A DNA stretch of 64,000 nucleotides from Pandoraea capi (GTDB lineage: Bacteria > Pseudomonadota > Gammaproteobacteria > Burkholderiales > Burkholderiaceae). The stretch spans positions 186,001 to 250,000 of the forward strand of contig NZ_CABPRV010000007.1 of NCBI RefSeq assembly GCF_902459735.1, in the 5' to 3' direction. Shown here one piece after another: positions 38,899-48,973 of this stretch. The first letter of the stretch is position 1; each line of letters opens with the position of its first letter. Both the position numbers and the translations under genes were made by a program. The notes beneath the pieces were generated by a model. That model was not told the DNA's origin and did not search any database. It saw nothing but the letters and a program-made list of their open reading frames with translations.

Positions 38899-39987
38899 TC
38901 AACAATCCGTGGCGGCAGGTGCCGAGCTTGAGCGATGCACGGGCGGTGGTGGCGGCGGCGGCAGTGCCGCGCGCTGCGCCGCGCGCTGATGCCGGGCCGT
39001 GACGGCCAGACGCTCTCGCAGATCGCTCGGCGCAATCCGTGCCCGGCGCGGGTCGCACGCCACGTTCTCCGGGTCGGACAAATCGCTCTCGTAGTCGGCG
39101 CTGGTGCGCGGCGAGTATCCGGCGACATCGAGACCGCCGAGCGTCGTCACGTTGCGCAGCCAGCGCTCGGTGTCGCAAGTGATTGCCTGGTGGCTCACGA
39201 TGTCGTCGACGAGCAGCCCTTCGCGCGGATCGGGGCGAATCTGCCAGATGTCGCGTGTGGCTTCCCAATGCGGCCAGATCTGTCCGCCCGCGCCGTAATG
39301 GCAGTAGGCCAGCGCCTGATAGGCCTTGCGGCAGGTGTCTCGCATCGCGTAGCAATGCGGACGGTCGAGCGTGGCGATGTCGAGCACTCGCGCGAGGCTG
39401 CCGTTGGCGTCGGCGGTGGCGCTGTAGAAGTACACCCACCGGTTGGCGGTGTCGAGCGACCAGGGCACGGCGATATCGTGGCCGAACGTCTGGAGAATGC
39501 GCAGCGTCAGGATGTCGTCCGCGACGTGGGCATCCTCGTCGCGGGTGAGGACGGATTGTGCCCACATGTCGAGCGTTGGCGTGCCGGAGAGTCGCTCGAA
39601 AATCGTCCAGCCGGTCGGTCGCGGGATCAGGCGGCGCAGCAGATCGGCGGCGAGATCGCCCGGCAGCCCGGTGTCTCTGAGCGCGTCGAGTGTGACTTCG
39701 TGATCTTCGAGCGTCGCGAGACGTCGCACTGCCGCCGCCTGCTCCGCGTTACGGGCAGGTTGGCCGTGCGTCGTCTTGCCGATGTAGCGCTCGACCTCGC
39801 GTCCGAAGATGCTGTCCGGATGCACGGCGGCATCGTGCATGGCAGCCTTCGTCGGATTGCATTTGGGGTTGAGCGCTCTGATATTTACGACGTCCGCCCA
39901 ACTGAGCGACCGGTAGATGGGTTCGAGGACTGGCGTGCTCGGGTGTGGCTGCTGTGCGGCGGCAGCCGACTGATGGTCTACGTTCAT
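38899..39987 (-). CDS. unrecognised protein, possible secreted effector
   Basis: A 362-residue protein I do not recognise. The ATG at 39987 has a strong GAGGAG 7 bp upstream, so the gene is well supported. There is no signal peptide or membrane segment. The first ~30 residues (MNVDHQSAAAAQQPHPSTPV...) are rich in Ala, Gln, Pro and Ser, a composition often seen in type III signals. The middle is Trp- and His-containing and soluble, with repeated charged helices. The C-terminus has a seven-Pro run followed by Ser/Ala. A perfect inverted repeat lies just upstream. It stands alone between rlmL and mtnN, about 8 kb from the type III locus. The effector idea is inference only. Confidence 0.72.
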   Translation of the reverse strand: MNVDHQSAAAAQQPHPSTPVLEPIYRSLSWADVVNIRALNPKCNPTKAAMHDAAVHPDSIFGREVERYIGKTTHGQPARNAEQAAAVRRLATLEDHEVTLDALRDTGLPGDLAADLLRRLIPRPTGWTIFERLSGTPTLDMWAQSVLTRDEDAHVADDILTLRILQTFGHDIAVPWSLDTANRWVYFYSATADANGSLARVLDIATLDRPHCYAMRDTCRKAYQALAYCHYGAGGQIWPHWEATRDIWQIRPDPREGLLVDDIVSHQAITCDTERWLRNVTTLGGLDVAGYSPRTSADYESDLSDPENVACDPRRARIAPSDLRERLAVTARHQRAAQRAALPPPPPPPVHRSSSAPAATDC

Positions 39988-40001
39988 CGGATATCTCCTC
40001 G

Positions 40002-40029
40002 CGGACAATGTGAGAGGCGCCATTGTCCG
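40002..40029. promoter_or_regulatory. inverted repeat upstream of the unrecognised gene
   Basis: CGGACAATG (40002-40010) and CATTGTCCG (40021-40029) are perfect 9-bp arms around 10 bp. It lies 15-42 bp before the start codon at 39987, in operator position or able to form a leader hairpin. Confidence 0.55.
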
Positions 40030-40096
40030 GAAGGAATCCGATGGGCGATGTCGAGTTCTCCCGTCGGAATGTGCAATCGGGGATGGGGCTCGATCA

Positions 40097-40130
40097 GTGG
40101 CCGACTCGGTGGCCGACTCGGTGGCCGATT
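40097..40130. repeat. 12-bp tandem repeat after mtnN
   Basis: GTGGCCGACTCG occurs twice exactly (40097-40108, 40109-40120), followed by a partial third copy GTGGCCGATT. It ends at the mtnN stop codon. Confidence 0.85.
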
Positions 40131-40891
40131 TACGCGGGACGCGACATTAGAAAGCGCCGCAGGATGCCGTGCGAATAATGACTGGCGACGTCGCGAAGAA
40201 AGCGCGGGAAGTCGACGTGTGCCGTGTCGTCGGCGGCATCCGAGAGTGTGCGCATTACGGCAAACGGAATGCCGTACTCGTGACACACCTGCGCAACGGC
40301 AGCCCCTTCCATCTCGACGGCGAGCGCCTGCGGCAGGTGGCTGCGCAGCAGCGTGACTTCGCCGGCGCTGGAGACGAACCGGTCGCCGCTGGCGATCTGT
40401 CCGACGTGCACGCGCGGCGCGGTCATCCGAAGTTCCTCGCGCAGCACAGCGCTCACCTGGCCGGTCATCTCCCCGGCGAGCCAGTCGCGCGCGGCCTGGG
40501 CGAGAGCGTCACGCAGGGCCGATTCGGCGGAGAACGAGGCGCGTCCGAGCAGCGGGATCTCGAAGCGCGGGAAGAGGGGGCTGGCATCCATGTCGTGCTG
40601 CGTGAGCGTGTCGGCAATGACCACGTCGCCGACCGACAGTCCGTGCGCGAGACCGCCCGCAACGCCGGTGAAGACGATCTCCTTCACGTCGAAGCGATGA
40701 ATCAGCGCAGCCGTGGTGGCGGCGGCCGCCACTTTGCCGATGCGGGCGAGCACGATGACGCAGTCGTGCCCGTGCAGCTTGCCCACGTGATAGTCGCGCA
40801 TGCCGATGTGCTCGACGTGCGCGCCGGGGGCCATCTCCGCGAGCAGGTCGGCGATTTCTTCGTGGAGGGCGGCAACGATGCCTAACGTCAT
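40130..40891 (-). CDS. mtnN: 5'-methylthioadenosine/S-adenosylhomocysteine nucleosidase
   Basis: A 253-residue nucleosidase that cleaves adenine from MTA and SAH. It starts MTLGIVAALHEEI with the catalytic Glu, has FTGVAGGLA, IASGDRFVSS, and the pair VEMEGAAVAQVCHEYGIPF and MRTLSDAAD that holds the second acid and the catalytic Asp. It is slightly longer than E. coli MtnN at the C-terminus. A TACAAT -10-like element is at 40924-40929 on this strand, next to a long inverted repeat. Confidence 0.93.
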   Translation of the reverse strand: MTLGIVAALHEEIADLLAEMAPGAHVEHIGMRDYHVGKLHGHDCVIVLARIGKVAAAATTAALIHRFDVKEIVFTGVAGGLAHGLSVGDVVIADTLTQHDMDASPLFPRFEIPLLGRASFSAESALRDALAQAARDWLAGEMTGQVSAVLREELRMTAPRVHVGQIASGDRFVSSAGEVTLLRSHLPQALAVEMEGAAVAQVCHEYGIPFAVMRTLSDAADDTAHVDFPRFLRDVASHYSHGILRRFLMSRPA

Positions 40892-40928
40892 GATGCGTGA
40901 CTCGATAGCGATGATGAGCGCGCATTGT

Positions 40929-40969
40929 AGCGCGGGGCTGCACCCTGTGATGGCGTGCAGCCCCGCGCT
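40929..40969. promoter_or_regulatory. 14-bp inverted repeat upstream of mtnN
   Basis: AGCGCGGGGCTGCA (40929-40942) and TGCAGCCCCGCGCT (40956-40969) are perfect arms around 13 bp. No T run follows on either strand. The left arm abuts a TACAAT on the minus strand, so it may be an operator or a transcript hairpin between pntB and mtnN. Confidence 0.55.
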
Positions 40970-41065
40970 GGCGTTGACGATAATTCGTCGAATTCGTCGC
41001 CTTGATGATGCATTGTCGGCGGCGTCCGCGCGCCGTGTTTCGACGCCACGGACGTCAGCCTCGCA

Positions 41066-42504
<1,439 letters not shown>

Positions 42505-42508
<4 letters not shown>

Positions 42509-42828
42509 TGCGTGTCCCCCTCGATCGCCTTAGCCGGCTTATCTTTCTTCTTGAACATCTCCAGCATGCGCTGCGTGACGAGGAAGCCCCCGAACACGTT
42601 CACCGCCGCCAGCGCCACGGCCACGACACCCATCGTCTTGCCGAGGTTGCCTTCGGTGAGGCCGGCGGCGAGCATTGCGCCCACGATCACGATGGCCGAG
42701 ATCGCGTTGGTCACCGCCATGAGCGGCGTGTGCAGTGCCGGTGTGACGTTCCACACCACGTGATAGCCGACGTACACCGCCAGCACGAAGATGATCAGGT
42801 TGATCACCGTGTGATTGATCATTTCCAT
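42505..42828 (-). CDS. pntA2: NAD(P) transhydrogenase subunit alpha, membrane part
   Basis: A 107-residue protein with three hydrophobic helices, equal to the C-terminal membrane part of E. coli Pnt[29 protein letters not shown] (about residues 20-47, broken motif) is the family core. The split alpha subunit is usual in alpha- and many betaproteobacteria. It lies between pntA1 and pntB in one operon. Confidence 0.94.
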
Positions 42829-42838
42829 GACTTCCCCC

Positions 42839-43969
42839 TTATGCGGCGCGCAGCACTTGTCCGTCGCGGCACATCAGACATGCGGCGACGATGTCGTCGT
42901 TGGTATCGATGACGAGCTTGCCTTCCTTGTCGATCACCAGCTTGAGGAAGTCGAGCACGTTACGAGCGTAGAGCGCGGAGGCATCGGCGGCGACCATGCC
43001 CGCGAGGTTGGTGTAACCTGCGATGGTCACGCCGTGGACCTTGACCACTTCGTCAGCGACTGACAGCGGGCAGTTGCCGCCGCCGTTGGCGCCGCGTCCG
43101 GCCGCAAGGTCGATGATCACCGAGCCCGGCTTCATCGCCTTGACGGTGTCTTCGGCGATCAGCGTCGGCGCAGCACGCCCCGGGATCAGCGCGGTGGAAA
43201 TGACGATGTCAGCTTGCGTAAGACGCGTGTGAACGAGTTGCGCCTGACGCGCAAGCCACGCTGCGGGCATCGGACGCGCATAGCCACCCACGCCCTTGGC
43301 GATCTCACGTTCCTCGTCGGTCTCGAACGGCACATCGATGAACTTCGCGCCGAGCGATTCGATCTGCTCGCGCACGGCCGGACGCACGTCCGAGGCTTCA
43401 ATGACCGCCCCCAGACGCTTGGCCGTCGCGATGGCTTGCAAGCCCGCAACGCCAGCGCCCAGCACAACGAGACGCGCCGCCTTCACGGTACCGGCAGCCG
43501 TCATGAGCATCGGCATGAAGCGCTGATAAAGGTTCGCAGCGAGCATCACGGCCTTGTAACCGGCAATGTTGGCCTGCGAGGAGAGCACGTCCATGCTCTG
43601 CGCACGCGTGGTGCGCGGCGCGGCTTCGAGCGCGAAGGCGGTCACGCCGGCGGCGGCCATGCGTGCGTTGTTCTCGGCATCGAACGGATTGAGCATGCCT
43701 ACGATGACACTGCCGCGCGGAATCTGGGCGAGTTCTTCGGGGGAAGGGGCGCGAACCTTGAGGACGAGTTCTGCGCCCAGCGCGTCGGCAGCGCTGCCGA
43801 GCGTGGCGCCGGCGGCTTCGAAGGCGGCGTCGGGCACGCTGGCGGCGTCTCCGGCGCCACGGCCGATCACGATCTGGTGTCCTGACGCGACCAGCTTCTT
43901 CACCGTCTCGGGCGTGGCCGCGACACGGGATTCGCCGGCGAGCGTTTCGGCGGGGATGCCGATTTTCAT
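42839..43969 (-). CDS. pntA1: NAD(P) transhydrogenase subunit alpha, NAD-binding part
   Basis: A 376-residue soluble domain (dI) binding NAD(H), related to alanine dehydrogenase. [21 protein letters not shown] is the typical start; [40 protein letters not shown] and [25 protein letters not shown]-type segments follow. The ATG at 43969 has AAGGAGAT upstream. First gene of the pnt operon. Confidence 0.95.
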   Translation of the reverse strand: MKIGIPAETLAGESRVAATPETVKKLVASGHQIVIGRGAGDAASVPDAAFEAAGATLGSAADALGAELVLKVRAPSPEELAQIPRGSVIVGMLNPFDAENNARMAAAGVTAFALEAAPRTTRAQSMDVLSSQANIAGYKAVMLAANLYQRFMPMLMTAAGTVKAARLVVLGAGVAGLQAIATAKRLGAVIEASDVRPAVREQIESLGAKFIDVPFETDEEREIAKGVGGYARPMPAAWLARQAQLVHTRLTQADIVISTALIPGRAAPTLIAEDTVKAMKPGSVIIDLAAGRGANGGGNCPLSVADEVVKVHGVTIAGYTNLAGMVAADASALYARNVLDFLKLVIDKEGKLVIDTNDDIVAACLMCRDGQVLRAA

Positions 43970-44285
43970 TGCGTATCTCCTTGGGTTTGTGAACTGATCT
44001 CATCAGAGGCCAAACCCATGCGCCCAAAACCGTGGGCCAAGGAGCCGCAGCGTCTGCGCTGCCGGGGCAGACGCACTACCTGTTTCGCCGCTGATGACAT
44101 TAGTCCTGCACAAACCACTGCATTCGAACTACTGCGCAAACCGGTGATGCGGTACTGCAACTGCACATTGCACTTTGCTGGTGCTGGAAGCTTACCCGAA
44201 GATTACAAACGCGCCTATTGCACGAAATGACATATGAATATGAACAATCGGTCATGAATGGGCCCCGATCGTCGGTCATCGAAGC

Positions 44286-44303
44286 CGACCGACCGGTCGG
44301 TCG
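44286..44303. promoter_or_regulatory. 18-bp perfect palindrome in the pntA1-nudJ gap
   Basis: CGACCGACCGGTCGGTCG is its own reverse complement. The ACCGACCGGTCGGT core is the kind of site bound by TetR-family repressors. The 427-bp divergent gap (43970-44396) also has TAAAAT at 44344-44349, a likely -10 for nudJ, so the palindrome would sit just upstream of that promoter. No TetR gene is adjacent. Confidence 0.55.
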
Positions 44304-44396
44304 TGAAAGTTGTCCGTCTTCAGCGCCAAACCCCGTCAGACGGTAAAATGTCGCTTTTATCGGGGTCACCTCCCCCGCGTCCCGCAAGGATGAGCC

Positions 44397-44873
44397 ATGA
44401 ATGCGCGCTGGAAGCCCAACGTGACGGTTGCTGCGGTCGTCGAACGTGACGGCCGTTTTCTGTTTGTCGAAGAGCAAAAGCGCGCAGGTCTGCTGATCAA
44501 CCAACCGGCCGGTCATCTGGAGCCGGGCGAGTCGATCGTCGACGCCGTACGCCGCGAAGTGCTTGAAGAGACGGCACACACGTTCGAGCCGCAGCATCTG
44601 CTTGGCATCTACCTCGCCCCGGGACCGGAAGACATCGTTTATCTGCGTTTCACCTTCACCGGTGCGCTGGGCGAGTTCGACGCTTCGCGCACGCTCGACG
44701 AGGGCATCGTCGGCACCCTCTGGCTCACGCCGGATGAGGTCCGTGCACAGCGAACGCGGCACCGCTCGCCCATTCTCGAGCGCTGCATGGACGATTACCT
44801 GCGAGGGGTGCGGTACGACCTCGACATTCTTCAGACCCATCCGGCGCTGACCGGCGGGCAAGGCAACACATGA
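44397..44873 (+). CDS. nudJ: NUDIX hydrolase, NudJ-like
   Basis: A 158-residue NUDIX phosphohydrolase. The Nudix box [22 protein letters not shown] (about residues 42-63; G, E, REV and EE in register) is complete. Gene order before mnmA with a 4-bp overlap matches E. coli nudJ-mnmA, where NudJ hydrolyses thiamin and nucleoside phosphates. Confidence 0.9.
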   Translation: MNARWKPNVTVAAVVERDGRFLFVEEQKRAGLLINQPAGHLEPGESIVDAVRREVLEETAHTFEPQHLLGIYLAPGPEDIVYLRFTFTGALGEFDASRTLDEGIVGTLWLTPDEVRAQRTRHRSPILERCMDDYLRGVRYDLDILQTHPALTGGQGNT

Positions 44874-46051
44874 GTCAAAAACGCGTAGTGGTGGGCATGT
44901 CGGGCGGCGTGGATTCGTCGGTCACGGCATGGCTGCTCAAACAACAAGGCTACGACGTCGTCGGTCTGTTCATGAAGAACTGGGAAGACGATGACGACAG
45001 CGAATACTGTTCGACCCGGCAGGACTGGATCGACGTGGTGTCGGTCGCCGATCTGATCGGCATCGACGTCGAAGCGGTGAACTTCGCCGCCGAGTACAAG
45101 GACCGTGTCTTTGCAGAGTTCCTGCGCGAATACTCGGCCGGACGCACGCCGAACCCGGACGTGCTCTGCAACGCCGAGATCAAGTTCAAGGCGTTCCTCG
45201 ATCACGCGGTGGCGCTCGGCGGCGAGACCATCGCTACCGGTCACTACGCCCGCGTGCGTGAGCGCGACGGGCGCTTCGAGTTGCTCAAGGCGTTCGATCA
45301 CACGAAGGATCAGAGCTACTTCCTGCATCGTCTGAATCAGCAGCAGCTCTCGCGCACGATGTTCCCGCTCGGCGAAATGCCGAAGACGAAGGTCCGTGAA
45401 ATTGCGGCGCAAATCGGTCTGCCCAACGCGAAGAAGAAGGATTCGACCGGGATCTGCTTCATCGGCGAACGCCCGTTCCGTGACTTCCTCAACCGCTATC
45501 TGCCGACCAAACCGGGCCCCATGAAGACGCCGGACGGCGCGATCGTGGGCGAGCACGTCGGACTGGCTTTCTACACGCTGGGTCAGCGCAAGGGTATCGG
45601 TCTGGGGGGCAGTCGCGACGGCTCCGGCGAGCCGTGGTTCGTCGCCCGCAAGGACATGGCCAGCAACACGCTCTACGTTGTTCAAGGACACGACCACCCG
45701 TGGCTGCTCTCGGGCACGCTCGACGCCGAAGACCTTTCGTGGGTCGCGGGCACGCCGCCGGCCGAGGGAACGCGTTGCGGCGCGAAGACCCGTTACCGTC
45801 AGGCCGACGCCGCCTGCGAAGTCGTGCATGCGAATGCCGATGGCCTCACGCTGTCGTTCTCGGACGCCCAGTGGGCCGTCACGCCAGGCCAGTCAGCCGT
45901 GCTGTACGACGGTGAGGTCTGTCTGGGCGGCGGCATCATCGCGTCCACGACACCCGCCGTCGCGGGGACGAGCGGTGCCGCTGGCGCGTCCGACACGCAA
46001 GCCGCTGCCAAGGCGGCTGCCTCGAAACACATCATCCTCAATACGCATTGA
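44870..46051 (+). CDS. mnmA: tRNA-specific 2-thiouridylase
   Basis: A 393-residue enzyme that thiolates U34 of tRNA Lys, Glu and Gln. The PP-loop is [10 protein letters not shown] near residue 9, catalytic Cys are in [12 protein letters not shown] (about 105) and in [10 protein letters not shown] (about 200). The C-terminal ~35 residues are Ala-rich ([18 protein letters not shown]) and extend beyond most homologues. It overlaps nudJ by 4 bp. Confidence 0.96.
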   Translation: MSQKRVVVGMSGGVDSSVTAWLLKQQGYDVVGLFMKNWEDDDDSEYCSTRQDWIDVVSVADLIGIDVEAVNFAAEYKDRVFAEFLREYSAGRTPNPDVLCNAEIKFKAFLDHAVALGGETIATGHYARVRERDGRFELLKAFDHTKDQSYFLHRLNQQQLSRTMFPLGEMPKTKVREIAAQIGLPNAKKKDSTGICFIGERPFRDFLNRYLPTKPGPMKTPDGAIVGEHVGLAFYTLGQRKGIGLGGSRDGSGEPWFVARKDMASNTLYVVQGHDHPWLLSGTLDAEDLSWVAGTPPAEGTRCGAKTRYRQADAACEVVHANADGLTLSFSDAQWAVTPGQSAVLYDGEVCLGGGIIASTTPAVAGTSGAAGASDTQAAAKAAASKHIILNTH

Positions 46052-46068
46052 AGCCGCCGGCGCTCGCC

Positions 46069-46106
46069 GGGGGGACACCCGGCAGCGTGCCGGCGTGTGT
46101 CCCCCC
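46069..46106 (+). promoter_or_regulatory. GC-rich hairpin between mnmA and the next gene
   Basis: GGGGGGACACCCGGC pairs with GCCGGcGTGTGTCCCCCC, leaving a bulge near the middle. It is very stable but has no T run, so it is better read as a transcript-stability or processing element than as a terminator. Confidence 0.45.
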
Positions 46107-46127
46107 GCAAAAAGCCTAGGAGGTTTC

Positions 46128-47729
46128 ATGTTTTCGCGCCGATTTCTGGCTCTCTGGATCGCCGTGGCGTTGCTCGTCGCAACGCTTGTGCTGGTACTGG
46201 TCGACGGATGGAATCCGCTTTGGCCGATACCGTTCGCTGCGTTGGTCGTCCTCGGGGTCTGGGACGTCGTACAGCAGCGGCACGCCGTGCTGCGCAACTA
46301 CCCGCTGTGGGGGCACTTCCGCTTCCTGTTCGAGTTCATCCGCCCGGAAATCCGCCAGTATTTCGTCGAGGACGATACCTCCGAGACACCGTTCTCCCGC
46401 GCGCAGCGCAGCATCGTCTATCAGCGCGCCAAGGGTGACGTGGACAGCCGTCCGTTCGGCACCGAGCTGGACGTCAAGGCCACTGGCTACGAATGGATCG
46501 CCCATTCGCTCGCGCCCACCGTGCTGAAGGACCACGACTTCCGGATCACCATCGGACCGGATCGTGCGCAGCCGTATTCGGCATCGATCTTCAACATCTC
46601 TGCCATGAGCTTCGGCGCGTTGTCGGCCAACGCGATTCGCTCGCTCAATCGCGGGGCCAAACTCGGCAACTTCATCCACGACACCGGCGAAGGCTCGATC
46701 TCGCCGCATCACCGCGAACAGGGCGGGGATCTGATCTGGGAGGTGGCGTCGGGTTACTTCGGCTGTCGCAACGACGACGGTACGTTCAATGCGGAGAAGT
46801 TCGCCGCACAGGCCACCACGCCGCAAGTGAAGATGATCGAGGTGAAGCTCTCGCAGGGGGCGAAGCCGGGGCACGGCGGCGTGCTGCCCGCGGCGAAGAT
46901 CACGCCGGAAATCTCCGCGACACGCGGGGTGCCGATGGGGCAGGACTGCATTTCGCCCTCCCGTCACAGCGAGTTCTCGACGCCGTTGGGACTGCTGCAA
47001 TTCGTCGACAGACTGCGTACGCTCTCCGGTGGCAAGCCGACCGGCTTCAAGCTGTGCATCGGGCATCCGTGGGAATTCTTCGGCATCGTGAAGGCAATGC
47101 TCGATAGCGGCATCCTGCCCGACTTCATCGTGGTGGACGGCTCGGAAGGCGGCACCGGCGCCGCGCCGCTGGAGTTCACCGATCACGTGGGGGCGCCGCT
47201 GCAGGAAGGACTGCTGCTGGTACACAACACGCTCGTGGGGGCGGGGTTGCGCGACAAGATCCGCATCGGGGCGTCCGGCAAGATCGTCACGGCATTCGAT
47301 ATCGCGCGCACGCTCGCCATTGGCGCAGACTGGTGCAATTCGGCGCGCGGCTTCATGTTCGCGATCGGGTGCATTCAGTCGCAGAAGTGCCACACGGATC
47401 GTTGCCCGACCGGGGTAGCAACGCAAGACACGTTGCGTCAGCGCGCACTGGTCGTGCCGGACAAGGCGCAGCGCGTGCATCAGTTCCACTCCCATACGTT
47501 GCACGCGTTGCAAGAGCTGATTCAGGCGGCGGGGTTGTCGCATCCGTCGGATCTGCGGGCGCATCACATCGTCAAGCGGGTGTCTTCCAACGAGATTCGC
47601 CTCATGTCCGAATCGCTCAAGTACCTTGAGCCGGGCGATCTGCTGCGCGGACAGTTCCGTTACCAGTTGTACGAGAAGTACTGGCCGATGGCGCGCGCCG
47701 ACAGTTTCTCTCCGGCTGCCGTCGCCTGA
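46128..47729 (+). CDS. FMN-binding glutamate synthase family protein, membrane-anchored
   Basis: A 533-residue protein. Two N-terminal hydrophobic segments (about residues 5-24 and 30-46) anchor it in the membrane. The rest is a glutamate-synthase-like FMN barrel: SAMSFGALSANAI, HDTGEGSISPHH, KPGHGGVLPA, DGSEGGTGAAP and the Fe-S cysteines in GCIQSQKCHTDRCPTG (C-x5-C-x4-C). It lacks the amidotransferase domain of true GltB, so its in vivo reaction is uncertain. The ATG at 46128 follows TAGGAGG. It is the last gene before the type III locus. Confidence 0.87.
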   Translation: MFSRRFLALWIAVALLVATLVLVLVDGWNPLWPIPFAALVVLGVWDVVQQRHAVLRNYPLWGHFRFLFEFIRPEIRQYFVEDDTSETPFSRAQRSIVYQRAKGDVDSRPFGTELDVKATGYEWIAHSLAPTVLKDHDFRITIGPDRAQPYSASIFNISAMSFGALSANAIRSLNRGAKLGNFIHDTGEGSISPHHREQGGDLIWEVASGYFGCRNDDGTFNAEKFAAQATTPQVKMIEVKLSQGAKPGHGGVLPAAKITPEISATRGVPMGQDCISPSRHSEFSTPLGLLQFVDRLRTLSGGKPTGFKLCIGHPWEFFGIVKAMLDSGILPDFIVVDGSEGGTGAAPLEFTDHVGAPLQEGLLLVHNTLVGAGLRDKIRIGASGKIVTAFDIARTLAIGADWCNSARGFMFAIGCIQSQKCHTDRCPTGVATQDTLRQRALVVPDKAQRVHQFHSHTLHALQELIQAAGLSHPSDLRAHHIVKRVSSNEIRLMSESLKYLEPGDLLRGQFRYQLYEKYWPMARADSFSPAAVA

Positions 47730-47769
47730 TCGGAAGACGGTTTCACGACCGGGCTTCCGTCTGAATGCA

Positions 47770-47801
47770 AAACCCGACGCGATGTGGCGTCGGTTTTTTT
47801 T
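47770..47801 (+). terminator. intrinsic terminator before the T3SS locus
   Basis: CCGACGC (47774-47780), loop, GCGTCGG (47787-47793) and seven T. It insulates the type III genes from the upstream housekeeping gene. Confidence 0.85.
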
Positions 47802-47858
47802 ATATTTCTCGATAGTTTTCTTCCCAAATACCAAAAGTGCGGGCCGTGGCGACTCACA

Positions 47859-47878
47859 TTAAGGTCTCCACCGGATGA
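47859..47878 (+). promoter_or_regulatory. T3SS 20-bp box, copy A (upstream of araC-sctF)
   Basis: TTAAGGTCTCCACCGGATGA matches 16 of 20 positions of the two identical copies found upstream of the other T3SS units. It lies 79 bp before the araC ATG, with TATCGT at 47899-47904 as a possible -10. Confidence 0.6.
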
Positions 47879-47957
47879 TGCTCGCGCGCGTACTCGCCTA
47901 TCGTGTGGCCTTCGACTTTGTCATCCCGCCGACGGATTGTCGTCAGAGGAGGAGCCT

Positions 47958-48758
47958 ATGAGTACGGTGCGATTTCTGATCAGCCGCCACGACGTCAAAC
48001 TCAGTGTGAACGGTCTAGTGCATACGTTGCCTGCGGGCAGCATGACCGCGACCAGTTCTGACGCGACGATGGACGCCCCAGGGCCCGTGGTGTCTCACGA
48101 TTTTCATGCCTGCGATTTGCAGGCGCTGTATCCGGACGTCGTCGATCTGCTCGATCGTCGTCCGCTGGGTGTCTTCCACCGTCAGGCGGCCCGTACGCTG
48201 GTTCTCGAACCCACGATGGTGGATGTGGCCATGACATTGCAGAACGTCGATCGCATGGCGATGCTGCGTTTCTTCTACGTCTACTGCCTGTGTCGCGACC
48301 AGCGCTACTTCTCGGCGATGTTGCGCCAGACGATTGCGGGCAGTCATTCGCTGTTCGATTTCGTCGAGGCGAATTTTCACCGGCCGTGGCCCGTCGGGCG
48401 GCTGGCCGAAGAGTTCGGCATGCCGCTGCGCAAGTTTCGCTATCTCTTTCAGCAGACGTACGGCATGCCCGCCAAGCAGTGGCTGCTGGAGCGGCGGTTG
48501 CGGTTGGCGCGTGACTTGCTGCTGTCCACCCGTCACAAGGTGCTGGACATCGCGCTCGAATGTGGCTTTACCAATCACGCTCACTTCACCGACACGTTTC
48601 GCAAGCGCTTCGATTGCGCACCGACGGAGATTCGTCTGGGCACGCCGCCGCAGCGTGGCGGGCGACGCGTTGCGATGCCGCGTGCGGATGCCTACGCCGC
48701 CATGCGCGCCGATCTCGTGGCCGGGCATGGCGCGATCACCGACGCGGGGGTGGTATGA
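47958..48758 (+). CDS. AraC family transcriptional regulator of the T3SS
   Basis: A 266-residue regulator. The C-terminal two helix-turn-helix AraC domain runs from about residue 133 to 230 (VGRLAEEFGMPLRKFRYLFQ, then VLDIALECGFTNHAHFTDTFRKRF). The N-terminal half is not a typical arabinose cupin and resembles in size the MxiE/InvF/YsaE class of T3SS activators. The ATG at 47958 follows GAGGAGGAG. Its stop overlaps the start of sctF, so the regulator is made with the structural genes and may activate its own operon. Confidence 0.87.
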   Translation: MSTVRFLISRHDVKLSVNGLVHTLPAGSMTATSSDATMDAPGPVVSHDFHACDLQALYPDVVDLLDRRPLGVFHRQAARTLVLEPTMVDVAMTLQNVDRMAMLRFFYVYCLCRDQRYFSAMLRQTIAGSHSLFDFVEANFHRPWPVGRLAEEFGMPLRKFRYLFQQTYGMPAKQWLLERRLRLARDLLLSTRHKVLDIALECGFTNHAHFTDTFRKRFDCAPTEIRLGTPPQRGGRRVAMPRADAYAAMRADLVAGHGAITDAGVV

Positions 48759-48973
48759 ACGTCGAGGAGATTCATCGCAGCATGGGCGAGGGCGTGCGCC
48801 GCATGTCGGACGAAGCGACGCAGGCCGTGCGCACGAAGAAGACGAACGATGCCAGGGACATGCTCGACGTGCAGTTCAAGTTGCAGCAGTTCTCGACGGC
48901 CATCGGTTTGCACAGCGCCACCATCAAGCTCATCAAGGATACGGTGATGGGCATCATCGCCAAGATCGCGTGA
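48755..48973 (+). CDS. sctF: T3SS needle protein (SsaG/EscF type)
   Basis: A 72-residue needle subunit. The C-terminal half QFKLQQFSTAIGLHSATIKLIKDTVMGIIAKIA (about residues 40-72; quoted here as separate motifs LQQFST, IKLIKD and GIIAKI) closely follows Salmonella SsaG from memory. The helical hairpin length is right for the SPI-2 family and shorter than PrgI. It polymerises outside the cell on the inner rod. It overlaps araC by 4 bp and the next gene by 1 bp. Confidence 0.88.
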   Translation: MNVEEIHRSMGEGVRRMSDEATQAVRTKKTNDARDMLDVQFKLQQFSTAIGLHSATIKLIKDTVMGIIAKIA

